Numbered from the stretch's first letter, positions 38,858 to 47,614 are shown. The stretch is DNA of 64,000 bases from Roseitalea sp. (GCA_017642895.1 JAEPON010000005.1:279259-343258); one strand, 5' to 3'. Made by a program: numbers and translations. The notes: generated from the sequence alone by a model not told the origin.

Positions 38858-39337
38858 TCAGCGGTTCTCGTCGAGCCGCTGGCGGATGGCGCGCAGATGC
38901 GGCAGCGCCCCGGCCAGATGATCAAGCATCTGGGCGTCGAACACATTGCCGACCATGGCTTCAACCGCGCCGATCGCGGCGTTGCGAAAAGCGCGGCCCT
39001 CGTCGGTCAGATAGACGAGCTTTGACCGAGCATCGCGCTCGTTGGCCGTCAGCCGGATCAGGCCGCGCTTTTCCAGAAGCGACAAGGTGTGGGTCATTGT
39101 CGCACGGGTGACCTGAAAGGCCGACGCAAGCTGGGCCGGCGTTTTTCCGTCGCCCAGGCGCACCATGTGATTGAGCACGCCGAAATGTGACGGGTGGATT
39201 CCGTCAGGCAGCACATTGCGAAACTGCGTCGTGCTCAACTGGTTGATGATCCCGATCTCGTTGAAGAATTCAAACGGGGTCGGCGATGCGGGTGTTTGCT
39301 CGTTCAGATCAGGCCCCTTCGACGATGCGCGACTCAA
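38858..39337 (-). CDS. MarR family transcriptional regulator
   Basis: 159 aa. The winged helix-turn-helix is at about 50-115 (HFGVLNHMVRLGDGKTPAQL, VTRATMTHTLSLLEKRGLIR, ERDARSKLVYLTDEGRAF), flanked by N- and C-terminal dimerisation helices. It overlaps the 3' end of the nitroreductase gene by 29 bases if it starts at TTG 39337. CTG 39307 has AAGGGG 6 bases upstream and is another possible start. It is last in a two-gene operon whose promoter carries two palindromes suited to a MarR dimer, so autorepression is likely (inference). Confidence 0.9.
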   Translation of the reverse strand: MSRASSKGPDLNEQTPASPTPFEFFNEIGIINQLSTTQFRNVLPDGIHPSHFGVLNHMVRLGDGKTPAQLASAFQVTRATMTHTLSLLEKRGLIRLTANERDARSKLVYLTDEGRAFRNAAIGAVEAMVGNVFDAQMLDHLAGALPHLRAIRQRLDENR

Positions 39338-40472
39338 GCGGCCAACGCGGCGTTGGACCGGCCTGGGGACCGTAGCCGATACGGGTCAGCATTTGAACAG
39401 TTCCGCCCTCGGGCGCGAGCTTGCGATGAACCTCGCCGTAAACTGCCTTCATCTCGTCGAACTCCTGCAACGCCTGACTGTTGGGATGAAATCCCAGACC
39501 CAGTCCCGTCGCGGCCAGGTTCATCCGAACCCAGTCGCGGCCAGCGCCGATCTGCTCCGGGCGGCTGTTGCCCCGCGTCTTGGTCCAGACATATCCCATC
39601 GATGTCGCAAGCGGCGCCAGCGTCGATGCCTTGCCCTGCGTGAACGCCATCGATTGGGGATCGAGTGTGTTTTCGCGGGTCAGCAAGCCCAACCGGTTCA
39701 TGATTTCGAACCCGGCCCCCGGAAGTTCGATGCCGTCCGGGTTGGCGTTGATCTCGCGCTTGCCGATGCGAAACAGATCGACGGACTCCTTGAGCGTGCG
39801 CGGCGTGTCGAACTCGATCTCCATTGCCCGCATCGTCAGGTCACGCCAGTAGCCAAGTTCGCTCTCGGCCGCCGTACCGCCAACCCCGGAGACGTTGCGA
39901 CAGGCAGCGGCCAGCACATCGATTGCGCTTTGCGGCACCGGCCGCGTCGCGTCATGCGCTTCCTTCATCGAACGGCGCTGCAACACATGCGCAAAGAGAG
40001 GATCGACCGCGATGCCGGGGGCGTGGGCGAAACGCGCCATCGCCACCGGACGAGCGTCCAGACCGTCGGCTGCCACGCCGTCGGGAAACAAGTCCAGATC
40101 GACACGATAGCCATGGTCGGCGGCGGCCATCGCCATCAGTTCAATGAAGCAGCCCATGCCGATTGTCAGCTGACGGTCGAACGGATCGGTATGGGGAAGC
40201 TGCCTGGCTTCATCGAACCCGATCCGGACCGTGTCCTCGCCCTCAAGCGCAACCGTCCATGGCTGCCGATTGTGCGGATTGGGCGCGAGAATGGCGTAGG
40301 ACAACGCGCGCATGCGCGGATCGGCATAGGCAGGGGCGCCGGCGCGTTCCCAGGGCTCAAGCGCGCGGGTCGGCGTACGCGTTGCCCCGAAGACACCGGC
40401 CGAGGCGCCTGCGGCGACGATGACGCCACCGCAGGCCAGCATCAGAAACTTTCTGCGATCGAGAGAGGACAT
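39309..40472 (-). CDS. Tat-exported nitroreductase-like (Acg-type) FMN oxidoreductase
   Basis: 387 aa. The N-terminus MSSLDRRKFLMLACGGVIVAAG is a twin-arginine signal (Arg6-Arg7, hydrophobic 12-30). The mature part has an FMN/nitroreductase-type opening SYAILAPNPHNRQPW, and a later RRSMKEAHDATRPVP and GLGLGFHPNSQALQE. This matches the Acg-like nitroreductase-fold family. Folding with a flavin before export would explain the Tat signal. The substrate is unknown. ATG 40472 is chosen with AAGGAG 6 bases upstream. It is the first gene of an operon with the MarR gene. Confidence 0.82.
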   Translation of the reverse strand: MSSLDRRKFLMLACGGVIVAAGASAGVFGATRTPTRALEPWERAGAPAYADPRMRALSYAILAPNPHNRQPWTVALEGEDTVRIGFDEARQLPHTDPFDRQLTIGMGCFIELMAMAAADHGYRVDLDLFPDGVAADGLDARPVAMARFAHAPGIAVDPLFAHVLQRRSMKEAHDATRPVPQSAIDVLAAACRNVSGVGGTAAESELGYWRDLTMRAMEIEFDTPRTLKESVDLFRIGKREINANPDGIELPGAGFEIMNRLGLLTRENTLDPQSMAFTQGKASTLAPLATSMGYVWTKTRGNSRPEQIGAGRDWVRMNLAATGLGLGFHPNSQALQEFDEMKAVYGEVHRKLAPEGGTVQMLTRIGYGPQAGPTPRWPLESRIVEGA

Positions 40473-40488
40473 GGTCAACTCCTTTTGA

Positions 40489-40529
40489 TTAGATATCTAA
40501 CCAATATAGTTTGATATCTAATTAGTCAA
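40489..40529 (-). promoter_or_regulatory. promoter with two MarR-type operators for the nitroreductase-MarR operon
   Basis: On the minus strand TTGACT (40529-40524) is a good -35 and TATATT (40508-40503) a fair -10, 15 bases apart (TATTGG with 17 is the alternative). TTAGATATCTAA at 40489-40500 is a perfect 12-base palindrome just after the -10. A second GATATC-centred, TTTGATATCTAA-like site (40510-40521) lies between -35 and -10. The two centres are exactly 21 bp apart, two DNA turns, so dimers would bind the same face. It lies 17 to 57 bases upstream of the nitroreductase start. Confidence 0.7.
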
Positions 40530-40787
40530 GCCGCATCGGACTGATCATTTCTGGCGCAGGGCTCCGGGGTGGTCGCGTTTGCCGATTGCCGGAGTTGGTG
40601 GAACGGATTTCCCCCTCGGTGCCATCATCTGGACCGGCATGGCTCGCCGCAGCCCCCCGGCGCGGCTAGATTGCTCTCAAGTGTCGAAAAACCCGGCGGC
40701 GGAGTGCCGCGCCCCCTTTCGAACCCCGTCGCCGATGCCTATTGAAAGGGCAGACAATCCGCACGACCAGATGAAAAGGAACACGCC
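40530..40787. other. non-coding spacer upstream of the peroxiredoxin gene
   Basis: Together with the operator region this is a 315-base gap between two divergent genes. I see no conserved gene. ATTGAAAGGGCAGAC around 40741-40755 holds a possible -35 for the peroxiredoxin gene, without a convincing -10. AAAAGGA at 40774-40780 is its ribosome binding site. Confidence 0.4.
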
Positions 40788-41444
40788 ATGGGACTGCGCA
40801 TCAACGACACCATCCCCGACCTGACCGTCGAGACCGATCAGGGCTCGTTCAGCCTGCACGACTGGATCGGCAACGATTGGGCCATCCTGTTTTCGCATCC
40901 GAAGGACTTCACGCCCGTGTGCACGACAGAGTTCGGCGCCGTGGCGCAACTGGCCGACGAGTGGGAAAAGCGCGGCACCAAGGTAATCGGCGTATCCGTC
41001 GACAGCGCGGAAGACCATGTCAAATGGAAGGGCGACATCGAGCAGGTGGCCGGCACCAAGGCCGGCTTCCCGATCATCGCCGATGACGGGCTCGCCGTCT
41101 CCAAGGCGTTCGACATGCTGCCGGCGGAAGCCTATCTGCCCGACGGCCGCACGCCCGCCGACAGCGCGACGGTGCGCTCGGTCTTCATCATCGGCCCGGA
41201 CAAGCAGCTCAAACTGTCGATGACCTATCCGATGAATGTCGGCCGCAACTTCGCCGAGGTGCTGCGCGCGCTCGACGGGCTACAGACCGCTGCCAAGCAT
41301 AATGTCGCAACGCCGGCCAACTGGAATGTCGGCGACGACGTGATCATTCCGACGGCGGTCAATGACGATGACGCCAAGGAAAAGTTCGGCGATTTCGAGA
41401 CCGTGCTGCCCTATCTTCGCAAGACCAAGGCGCCCGCGGCCTGA
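40788..41444 (+). CDS. peroxiredoxin, Prx6-like
   Basis: 218 aa. The peroxidatic Cys45 is in FTPVCTTEFG, and the conserved Arg lies in SATVRSVFIIGPD. The long C-terminal part (ALDGLQTAAKHNVATPANWNVGDDVIIP) is that of the Prx6/1-Cys subgroup, which reduces hydrogen and lipid peroxides. No second Cys is visible, so an external thiol would resolve the sulfenic acid. AAAAGGA lies before the ATG. It sits next to the redox-linked nitroreductase/MarR operon, divergently. A terminator follows. Confidence 0.93.
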   Translation: MGLRINDTIPDLTVETDQGSFSLHDWIGNDWAILFSHPKDFTPVCTTEFGAVAQLADEWEKRGTKVIGVSVDSAEDHVKWKGDIEQVAGTKAGFPIIADDGLAVSKAFDMLPAEAYLPDGRTPADSATVRSVFIIGPDKQLKLSMTYPMNVGRNFAEVLRALDGLQTAAKHNVATPANWNVGDDVIIPTAVNDDDAKEKFGDFETVLPYLRKTKAPAA

Positions 41445-41470
41445 GGACCCCTGCTCCCAGAAACAAAAAA

Positions 41471-41504
41471 GGCCGGCGGTGCGATCCGCCGGCCGTTTCG
41501 TTTG
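41471..41504 (+). terminator. intrinsic terminator after the peroxiredoxin gene
   Basis: GGCCGGCGG (41471-41479), loop TGCGAT, CCGCCGGCC (41486-41494), then GTTTCGTTT. The six A just before the stem would act as a T tract for leftward transcripts from the pirin gene, so it may work in both directions. Confidence 0.8.
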
Positions 41505-41521
41505 GGTGAGAGCTTGGCGAG

Positions 41522-42439
41522 TTAAATCCGTGCCTGCTCGCGGATGAAATGACCCGAGCGCAGATCGGCAAAGGCCTGGGCCAGTTCCTCCTGCGTGTTC
41601 ATGACGATCGGACCGTGCCAGGCGACCGGCTCCTGGATCGGCTTGCCGGTGACCAACAGGAAGCGGATGCCCTTTTCGCCGGACTGGACGACCACCTCGT
41701 CGCCCGTGTCGAAGACGACCAGCGTCCGGTCGCCAGACATGTCGCGCAGGTGGATCTCTTCGCCATTGACTTCCTTTTCCACCAGCACGCCGAACGGTTT
41801 GGAAGCGTCGCGGAACGTGCCCGATCCTTCGAAAATATAGGCGAAGGCCGAGCGGTAGGTGTCGATCGGCAGCGCCTTGCGGGTCAGCGGCGGCACCCAG
41901 ATGTCGAGATATTGCGGATCGGCGGCAATGCCGTCCACCGGTCCTTTCTTGCCCCAGAATTCGCCGGTGATGACGCGCACGCGCGTGCCGTCATCGTCGA
42001 TCATTTCGGGAATGTCGGCGCCCGAAATGTCCTGATAGCGCGGCGTCGTCATCTTCTCGCCCGATGGCAGATTGGCCCAGAGCTGGAAGCCGTGCATGCG
42101 GCCGGACGCATCGCCCTTGGGCATCTCCTGGTGCAAGATGCCCGAACCGGCGGTCATCCACTGGACCGAACCGGGGCCGAGCGAGCCTTCATTGCCCAGA
42201 CTGTCGGCGTGATCGACCGAACCGGCCAGGACGTAGGTGATCGTCTCGATGCCGCGATGCGGGTGCCAGGGAAAGCCGGCAGCGTACCTCTCCGGCGAAT
42301 CGTTGCGAAAATCATCCATCATCAGGAACGGGTCCGTCATGGACGGATCGCCGAACCCGAAGACGCGATGCAGATGGACGCCGGCGCCTTCCATGGTGGG
42401 CGTCGTGCCGGAGATGTGTTTGACGGGTCGAATGGACAT
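41522..42439 (-). CDS. pirin family protein
   Basis: 305 aa bicupin. Metal ligands are likely His59, His61 (WHPHRGIETITYV), His103 and Glu105 (GILHQEMP). The second cupin has a VPPLTRKALPIDTYRSAF strand. Some bacterial pirins have quercetin 2,3-dioxygenase activity or modulate pyruvate dehydrogenase; the role here is not known. ATG 42439 is preceded by AAGGAG 9 bases upstream. It converges with the peroxiredoxin gene across a shared terminator. Confidence 0.92.
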   Translation of the reverse strand: MSIRPVKHISGTTPTMEGAGVHLHRVFGFGDPSMTDPFLMMDDFRNDSPERYAAGFPWHPHRGIETITYVLAGSVDHADSLGNEGSLGPGSVQWMTAGSGILHQEMPKGDASGRMHGFQLWANLPSGEKMTTPRYQDISGADIPEMIDDDGTRVRVITGEFWGKKGPVDGIAADPQYLDIWVPPLTRKALPIDTYRSAFAYIFEGSGTFRDASKPFGVLVEKEVNGEEIHLRDMSGDRTLVVFDTGDEVVVQSGEKGIRFLLVTGKPIQEPVAWHGPIVMNTQEELAQAFADLRSGHFIREQARI

Positions 42440-42549
42440 GGCGGTCAACTCCTTGGTTGCCCGCAAGATAGGACGCGAACCGGCGCCGGCCCATGGGTGA
42501 ACAATGGAACAGACTGTTCAACGATCATTGCCGTCGCGGGCGGCTTTCG

Positions 42550-43974
42550 TCAGACGGTGACCGTCTCGAGTTGCTCGGCCACCAGGGCCGCAATGCGTTC
42601 GGCCACTTCGCTCTTGTCCATCTCCGGCCAACGCTCCGCGTCGCCCTTGGAGACCAGCGTGATGCGGTTGCGGTCGCCGCCCATCACACCGCCCGCGCCG
42701 CCAATGCCGCTGTCATGCGACACATCGTTGGCGACGATATAGTCCGCGCCCTTTCTGGCGAGCTTGGCCTGAGCGTTGGCGACGAGATCGCGGGTTTCAG
42801 CTGCAAACCCGATGACAAGGCGCGGGCGCCCGGTTTCGTGCGTGCCGACCTTGGCAAGAATGTCCGGGTTTTCGGTCAATGCGACGGTTTCGATGCCGCC
42901 CTCACGCTTCTTGATCTTGTCGCTCGCCTCGGTTGCGGGACGATAGTCGGCCACGGCGGCGGCGAAGATGGCGACGTCGGCCGGCAGAAGCTGATGCACC
43001 GCATCATGCATTTCGCGCGCGCTTTCGACGCGCACCATATCGACACCGGCGGGGTCGGCGATCGCGACCGGCCCTGTGACGAGGCGGACCGTCGCGCCCA
43101 GTTCGGCCAACGCGGAAGCGATGGCATGGCCTTGCTTGCCCGAGGACCGGTTGGCGATGTAGCGCACCGGGTCGATCGGCTCATGGGTCGGACCGGACGT
43201 GACGATCACGGTCTTGCCGGCGAGCGGCTTGGGCCGGTGGTCGAGCAGCCGTTCGACCGCCGCGACAATCTCCAGCGGTTCGGCCATCCGGCCAAAACCC
43301 GCCTCGCCGCTCTCGGCCATCTCACCCGCATTGGGGCCGATAAAATGGAGGCCGTCGCCGGCGAGCGTCGTCTGGTTGCGGCGCGTTGCGGGATGGTCCC
43401 ACATGGCCGGATTCATGGCCGGTGCGACGAGGGCGGGGGCTGTCGCGGCCATCAGCACGGTCGAGGCCAGATCGTTCGCCAACCCGTGCGCCATCTTGGC
43501 CATCAGGTCGGCGGTAGCCGGCGCAATCACGATCAGGTCGGCCTCGCGCGCCAGCCGGATATGGCCGACATCATGTTCGTCCTGCCGGTCGAACAGGTCG
43601 GTGAACACCGTGTCGGCGGTCAGCGCGCCGACCGAGAGCGGCGTGATGAACTCTTCGGCCGCCCGGGTCATGACGCACCGCACGGTCGCACCGCGCTCAC
43701 GCAGCCGGCGAACCAGATCGAGGCATTTGTAGGCCGCAATCCCGCCACCGATGATCAAAAGGATGCGCTTTTCGGCAAGGACGCCGGACCCGATATGGTC
43801 TTGTGCGGCCACTGGGACGAGCGGAATGGACGGTGTGGCGGCCCCACTCGGCTTGGTAAGCGCGCCAAAGATCACACGGGCCTCTTCTTCCATCGACCGG
43901 TTGTTTGCGGCCGCCCGGAGCCGCAGGGCCTCCTTGGTGGCCGGATCGAGATTGCGGATCGTGATCGATGCCAT
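42550..43974 (-). CDS. coaBC: CoaBC with an N-terminal ribbon-helix-helix domain
   Basis: 474 aa. Residues 1-40 (MASITIRNLDPATKEALRLR, then NNRSMEEEARVIF) are a FitA/Arc-like ribbon-helix-helix domain: beta strand, helix A, the NxRSMEEEAR turn and helix B. A Pro-rich linker (41-66) leads to the CoaC half (69-240; GGGIAAYK 76-83, His138 in DVGHIRLA, APAMNPAMW 184-192) and the CoaB half (about 250-474; TSGPTHEPIDPVRYI, NRSSGKQG, FAAAVADYRP). It makes 4'-phosphopantetheine from 4'-phosphopantothenate and cysteine. The flap cysteine of E. coli CoaC (Cys158, in QACG before GPGRM) is not seen; the equivalent stretch is GEMAESGEAGFGRM. ATG 43974 is used; palindromes lie just upstream. Confidence 0.93.
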   Translation of the reverse strand: MASITIRNLDPATKEALRLRAAANNRSMEEEARVIFGALTKPSGAATPSIPLVPVAAQDHIGSGVLAEKRILLIIGGGIAAYKCLDLVRRLRERGATVRCVMTRAAEEFITPLSVGALTADTVFTDLFDRQDEHDVGHIRLAREADLIVIAPATADLMAKMAHGLANDLASTVLMAATAPALVAPAMNPAMWDHPATRRNQTTLAGDGLHFIGPNAGEMAESGEAGFGRMAEPLEIVAAVERLLDHRPKPLAGKTVIVTSGPTHEPIDPVRYIANRSSGKQGHAIASALAELGATVRLVTGPVAIADPAGVDMVRVESAREMHDAVHQLLPADVAIFAAAVADYRPATEASDKIKKREGGIETVALTENPDILAKVGTHETGRPRLVIGFAAETRDLVANAQAKLARKGADYIVANDVSHDSGIGGAGGVMGGDRNRITLVSKGDAERWPEMDKSEVAERIAALVAEQLETVTV

Positions 43975-43988
43975 GAGGTCGCCCAAAA

Positions 43989-44039
43989 TGATTGCAACGC
44001 AATCACCATGAACACAATTGTGCCATCATTGCAATCAAA
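43989..44039 (-). promoter_or_regulatory. palindromic region upstream of RHH-CoaBC, possible operator
   Basis: TGATTGC-AAC-GCAATCA at 43989-44005 is a perfect 7+7 inverted repeat, 15 bases upstream of the coaBC start. CACAATTGTG at 44013-44022 is a second perfect palindrome. A third copy of the half-site, read TGATTGCA on the minus strand, lies at 44036-44029. Repeated half-sites near the start of a gene encoding its own RHH domain suggest autoregulation, as in RHH antitoxin operons. Function is inferred. Confidence 0.5.
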
Positions 44040-45617
44040 TCAGCTCACGACGAAAGCGACCCAGATAGCGGCGATGGCGATGATCCAGAGCGCCACCCGG
44101 CCCCAGCGGCTTTCGCGCGCTTCGGCCTTGCCGATCCGCGCGACCGTTTCGGGCGCCAGCTTGAGCCCGTGCTCGGCCATGCCGGCAATGTCGCGGGTCA
44201 GTTGCTCGGCGCGATCGGCCAGTTCGGGCAATTGTCGCGCGATGCGGATCGCCGAGGTGACGCCGTCGCGCGCATCGTTGACGATCGCGGCGGGGCCGAG
44301 ATTGCGTTTGACCCAGTCGGACACGATCGGCTCGGCGGCCGCCCACATGTCGAAATGCGGGTCGAGAACCCGCGCATTGCCCTCGACGACGACCATCGTC
44401 TTTTGCAGCAACAGAAGCTCGGGCCGGGTCTGCATGTCGAAAATGTCGGTGACATCGAACAGCAGCGTCAAGAGGTTGCCCATCGAGATGGTGTCCGCCG
44501 ACTGGTCGCGGATCGGCTCTCCGACAGCGCGCAGGGCCTGTGCGAAGGCCTCGATGTCGTGATGGGGCGGCACATAGCCGGCCTCGAAATGCACTTCGGC
44601 AACACGGCGATAGTCGCGCCGGATGAAGCCGTAGAGAATTTCGGCCAGGAAACGGCGCTCCTTGATGCCGATGCGGCCGGCAATGCCCAGATCGACGGCG
44701 ACAATGTCGCCATTTTCGTCAACGAACAGATTGCCCGGATGCATGTCTGCATGGAAGAAGCCGTCGCGCACCGCATGGCGCAGGAAGGACTGGATGACGT
44801 TGACCGCCAGACGCGGCAGGTCGTGACCAGCGGCCTTCAGCGCATCGACATCGTTCATCTTGATGCCGTCGATCCACTCCATGGTCAAAACGTCGCGGCC
44901 GGTGCGCTGCCAGTCGACCTGCGGCACGCGGAAGCCCGGATCGTCCCTGGTGTTCTCGGCCAGTTCGGACAGGGCCGCGCCCTCAAGCCGCAGATCCATC
45001 TCGATGCGGGTCGACTGGGCCAGCGTCTCGGTTATGGCGACGGGCCGCAAGCGGCGGGTCGAGGGAATGTAATGTTCCTGCGTTCGCGCAAACAGGAAAA
45101 AGGCTTCCAGATCACGGTCGAAACGACCGCGCACACCGGGCCGGATCACCTTGACCGCGACCTTGCGCTCGCTGCCATCAGGTCTTCGGGTGATGCCGGG
45201 ATGGACCTGAGCGATCGAGGCGGCGGCGATGGGTTCATCAAGCCGCGCATAGAGGTCGCGAATCGGAAGCCCGAGCGACTCCTCGATGCGGGCATGGGCC
45301 TCCGCGCTCGGAAAGCTCTCCATATTGTCCTGGAGCGTCGCCAGATCGACCGCCATCTGCAGACCGATAATGTCCGGCCTTGTGGCAAGGAACTGGCCGA
45401 GCTTGGCGTAGGACGGGCCGAGCCGTGCAATGGCTTTTGTCATGCGCTGGGCGCTGTCGAGCCCTTCCGAGCGCTTGCGCGCCAGCCGGGTGGCGATCCT
45501 GTGGCCGGTCAGCGCCGGGCCCGACAAGCCCTGGCGCGGCAGGGCGGCGATCACGCCCTCGCGCGCCAGCACCCAGACCGCGCGCAAAAGACGCATGGCG
45601 GCGAACAGGTTGGTCAT
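44040..45617 (-). CDS. ubiB: UbiB family kinase-like ubiquinone biosynthesis protein
   Basis: 525 aa. The atypical kinase (ABC1/ADCK) fold shows FLATRPDIIGLQMAVDLATL, the A-rich loop AAASIAQVHPG, KVAVKVIRPGVR (nucleotide-binding Lys), HADMHPGNLFVDENG and AVDLGIAGRI (metal-binding Asp). A C-terminal membrane helix (RVALWIIAIAAIWVAFVVS) anchors it. UbiB is an ATPase needed for ubiquinone synthesis or transport. Its ATG is 4 bases after the ubiE stop, so the two are co-translated. Confidence 0.95.
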   Translation of the reverse strand: MTNLFAAMRLLRAVWVLAREGVIAALPRQGLSGPALTGHRIATRLARKRSEGLDSAQRMTKAIARLGPSYAKLGQFLATRPDIIGLQMAVDLATLQDNMESFPSAEAHARIEESLGLPIRDLYARLDEPIAAASIAQVHPGITRRPDGSERKVAVKVIRPGVRGRFDRDLEAFFLFARTQEHYIPSTRRLRPVAITETLAQSTRIEMDLRLEGAALSELAENTRDDPGFRVPQVDWQRTGRDVLTMEWIDGIKMNDVDALKAAGHDLPRLAVNVIQSFLRHAVRDGFFHADMHPGNLFVDENGDIVAVDLGIAGRIGIKERRFLAEILYGFIRRDYRRVAEVHFEAGYVPPHHDIEAFAQALRAVGEPIRDQSADTISMGNLLTLLFDVTDIFDMQTRPELLLLQKTMVVVEGNARVLDPHFDMWAAAEPIVSDWVKRNLGPAAIVNDARDGVTSAIRIARQLPELADRAEQLTRDIAGMAEHGLKLAPETVARIGKAEARESRWGRVALWIIAIAAIWVAFVVS

Positions 45618-45621
45618 ATGG

Positions 45622-46398
45622 TCAGACTTTCCAACCCGAATGGAGTGCCGCGGCGCCACCCGAATAGTTGCGCCATGTCACGCGCTTGAACCGCGCATCG
45701 CGGATCATGTCAGCAAAATCGCTCTGGCGCGGGAACCTGGCGATCGATTCGACCAGATAGCGATAGGGCTCGCCGTCGCCGGCCACCGTCTGGCCGATTT
45801 TCGGAATGGCGTTGAACGACCAAGCCTCATAGATGCGATCGAAAACCGGCATGTCGACTTCGGAAAACTCAAGGCACAGAAACCGGCCGCCGGGCTTGAG
45901 CACGCGCCGCGCCTCGCGCAGTGCCTTGGGAATATCGGGCACATTGCGAATGCCGAACGCGATCGTATAGGCATCGAACGCCGCATCGCCGAACGGCAGT
46001 TCCTCGGCATTGGCCTCGACGAAATCGAGATTGTCGGAAAGGCCCCGCGCCGCAGCGCGTTCACGGCCGACATCGAGCATCGATGCGTTGATGTCGAGCA
46101 CGGTCACATGGGCGTTGCCGCGTGACGCCTCAACGGCGCGAAAGGCGATGTCGCCGGTGCCGCCGGCCACATCGAGCATGCGCCAGCCGGGCCGTTTGGG
46201 CGGCGCAAGCGCGGCGACCATCGCATTCTTCCACACACGGTGCAGGCCGAATGACATCAGATCGTTCATCACATCGTAACGACGCGCCACGGTGTGGAAG
46301 ACATCATCGACGCGGGCCTGCTTTTCTCCGTCAGCGACCTGCGAAAACCCGAAACTGCGCTTCATCGCGTCGCCGGCGCCGGTTCTGGATGTGGACAT
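45622..46398 (-). CDS. ubiE: demethylmenaquinone/2-methoxy-6-polyprenyl-1,4-benzoquinol methyltransferase
   Basis: 258 aa C-methyltransferase. It has the family signature [20 protein letters not shown], motif [41 protein letters not shown] and [18 protein letters not shown]. It methylates the benzoquinol ring in ubiquinone synthesis. It heads a leftward unit ubiE-ubiB, with RHH-coaBC 66 bases further. It is divergent from add. ATG 46398 gives an N-terminal extension of about 11 residues; ATG 46365 (MKRSFGFSQ) could also serve. Confidence 0.95.
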   Translation of the reverse strand: MSTSRTGAGDAMKRSFGFSQVADGEKQARVDDVFHTVARRYDVMNDLMSFGLHRVWKNAMVAALAPPKRPGWRMLDVAGGTGDIAFRAVEASRGNAHVTVLDINASMLDVGRERAAARGLSDNLDFVEANAEELPFGDAAFDAYTIAFGIRNVPDIPKALREARRVLKPGGRFLCLEFSEVDMPVFDRIYEAWSFNAIPKIGQTVAGDGEPYRYLVESIARFPRQSDFADMIRDARFKRVTWRNYSGGAAALHSGWKV

Positions 46399-46545
46399 GG
46401 GACCCCGCGATCAAAAAGGTGCGTGCGTTCAGGCTGCCGCCCGATGTAGAGCAAAACGATCGACAAGAAAACGGGCCAACCTGTGCCTGTCCGCGGCCAT
46501 GGGCCGCAAGCCGCCCTTTCGTCGCGGGTGGATGAGGAGACCGCC

Positions 46546-47520
46546 ATGGTGCCCAAGGCCGAACTGCATTGTCATATCGAGGGGGCGGTGAGCCCGGCGC
46601 TTGCGCAGGCGCAGGCGGCGCGCCACGGCGCGGACCTGTCGGCCATCATCGTCGATGGCGCCTATCAATGGGCCGACTTCACCCAGTTTCTGCACGTCTA
46701 TGACAAGGTCGCGTCGCTGTTTCGCACGCGTGAGGATTATGCGCGCCTGACCCATGACTATCTGACCTCGCTGGCTGCCGATGGCTGTCTCTATTCGGAG
46801 ATCTTCATCTCCACCGACCATGCCGAGCAGACCGGCCTTTCGCCGCATGCCTATGTTGACGGGCTTGCCGAGGGGATCGAGCGGGCAAAATCGGAGACCG
46901 GGATCGAAGGCCGGATCATTGCCACGGGCCTGCGCCATGGCGGGCCGGAGGCCGTCGAGCGCGCAGCGCGTTTCGCCGCCGACAATCGGCATCCTCTGAT
47001 CACCGGCTTCGGCATGGCGGGCGATGAGCGGATGCACCACCCCAAAGACTTTGCGCGCGCGTTCGACATTGCCCGCCATGCGGGTCTCGGGATCACCGTG
47101 CATGCGGGCGAACTCATGGGCGCTCAAAGCGTGCGCGACGCGCTCGATCATTTGCGGCCCGAGCGGATCGGCCATGGCGTCCGCGCGATCGAAGACCCGG
47201 CGCTGGTGGCGCGTCTGGCCGAAGAGGGTATCGTTCTGGAAATCTGTCCGGCTTCGAACATCGTGCTACAAGTCTTTGCCGACTATGAATCCCACCCTTT
47301 CGCGACGCTTCGCGATGCGGGCGTCAAGGTCACGCTCAACTCCGACGATCCACCGCATTTCCATTCCTCGCTTGCCAATGAATACCGGATCGCGCGGGAC
47401 CATTTCGGCCTTGACGATGACGCGCTCACGGCGATCACGCGAACGGCCATCGAGGCGGCGTTCTGCGACGACGAGACCCGCGCCGCATTGCGTGAAAAGA
47501 TCGGCTCGCCAGCCATTTGA
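46546..47520 (+). CDS. add: adenosine deaminase
   Basis: 324 aa metal-dependent hydrolase of the ADA family. Metal ligands His8 and His10 in [23 protein letters not shown] (ligand His and general acid Glu); HGVRAIED; and [17 protein letters not shown] with the catalytic Asp pair. The rhizobial forms read NSDDPP rather than NTDDP, and adenine or other purines could be accepted. GAGGAG lies before ATG 46546. It pairs with upp, 94 bases downstream, in the salvage cluster. Confidence 0.9.
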   Translation: MVPKAELHCHIEGAVSPALAQAQAARHGADLSAIIVDGAYQWADFTQFLHVYDKVASLFRTREDYARLTHDYLTSLAADGCLYSEIFISTDHAEQTGLSPHAYVDGLAEGIERAKSETGIEGRIIATGLRHGGPEAVERAARFAADNRHPLITGFGMAGDERMHHPKDFARAFDIARHAGLGITVHAGELMGAQSVRDALDHLRPERIGHGVRAIEDPALVARLAEEGIVLEICPASNIVLQVFADYESHPFATLRDAGVKVTLNSDDPPHFHSSLANEYRIARDHFGLDDDALTAITRTAIEAAFCDDETRAALREKIGSPAI

Positions 47521-47614
47521 CTGTGAACGGCAACTGGCGGCGGCGCCTACTGTCTTTCACCGGTCCCGCCGCCGCGCTAGGCTCATCCGGCTCAACCGTT
47601 GCAAGGCGCTCTTC

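Noticed and set aside
42493..44562. A 689-codon open frame on the plus strand opposite coaBC and the 3' end of ubiB
   Set aside because: It is antisense to two well-supported genes, has no recognisable domain and shows the GDR/HR-rich bias of shadow frames.
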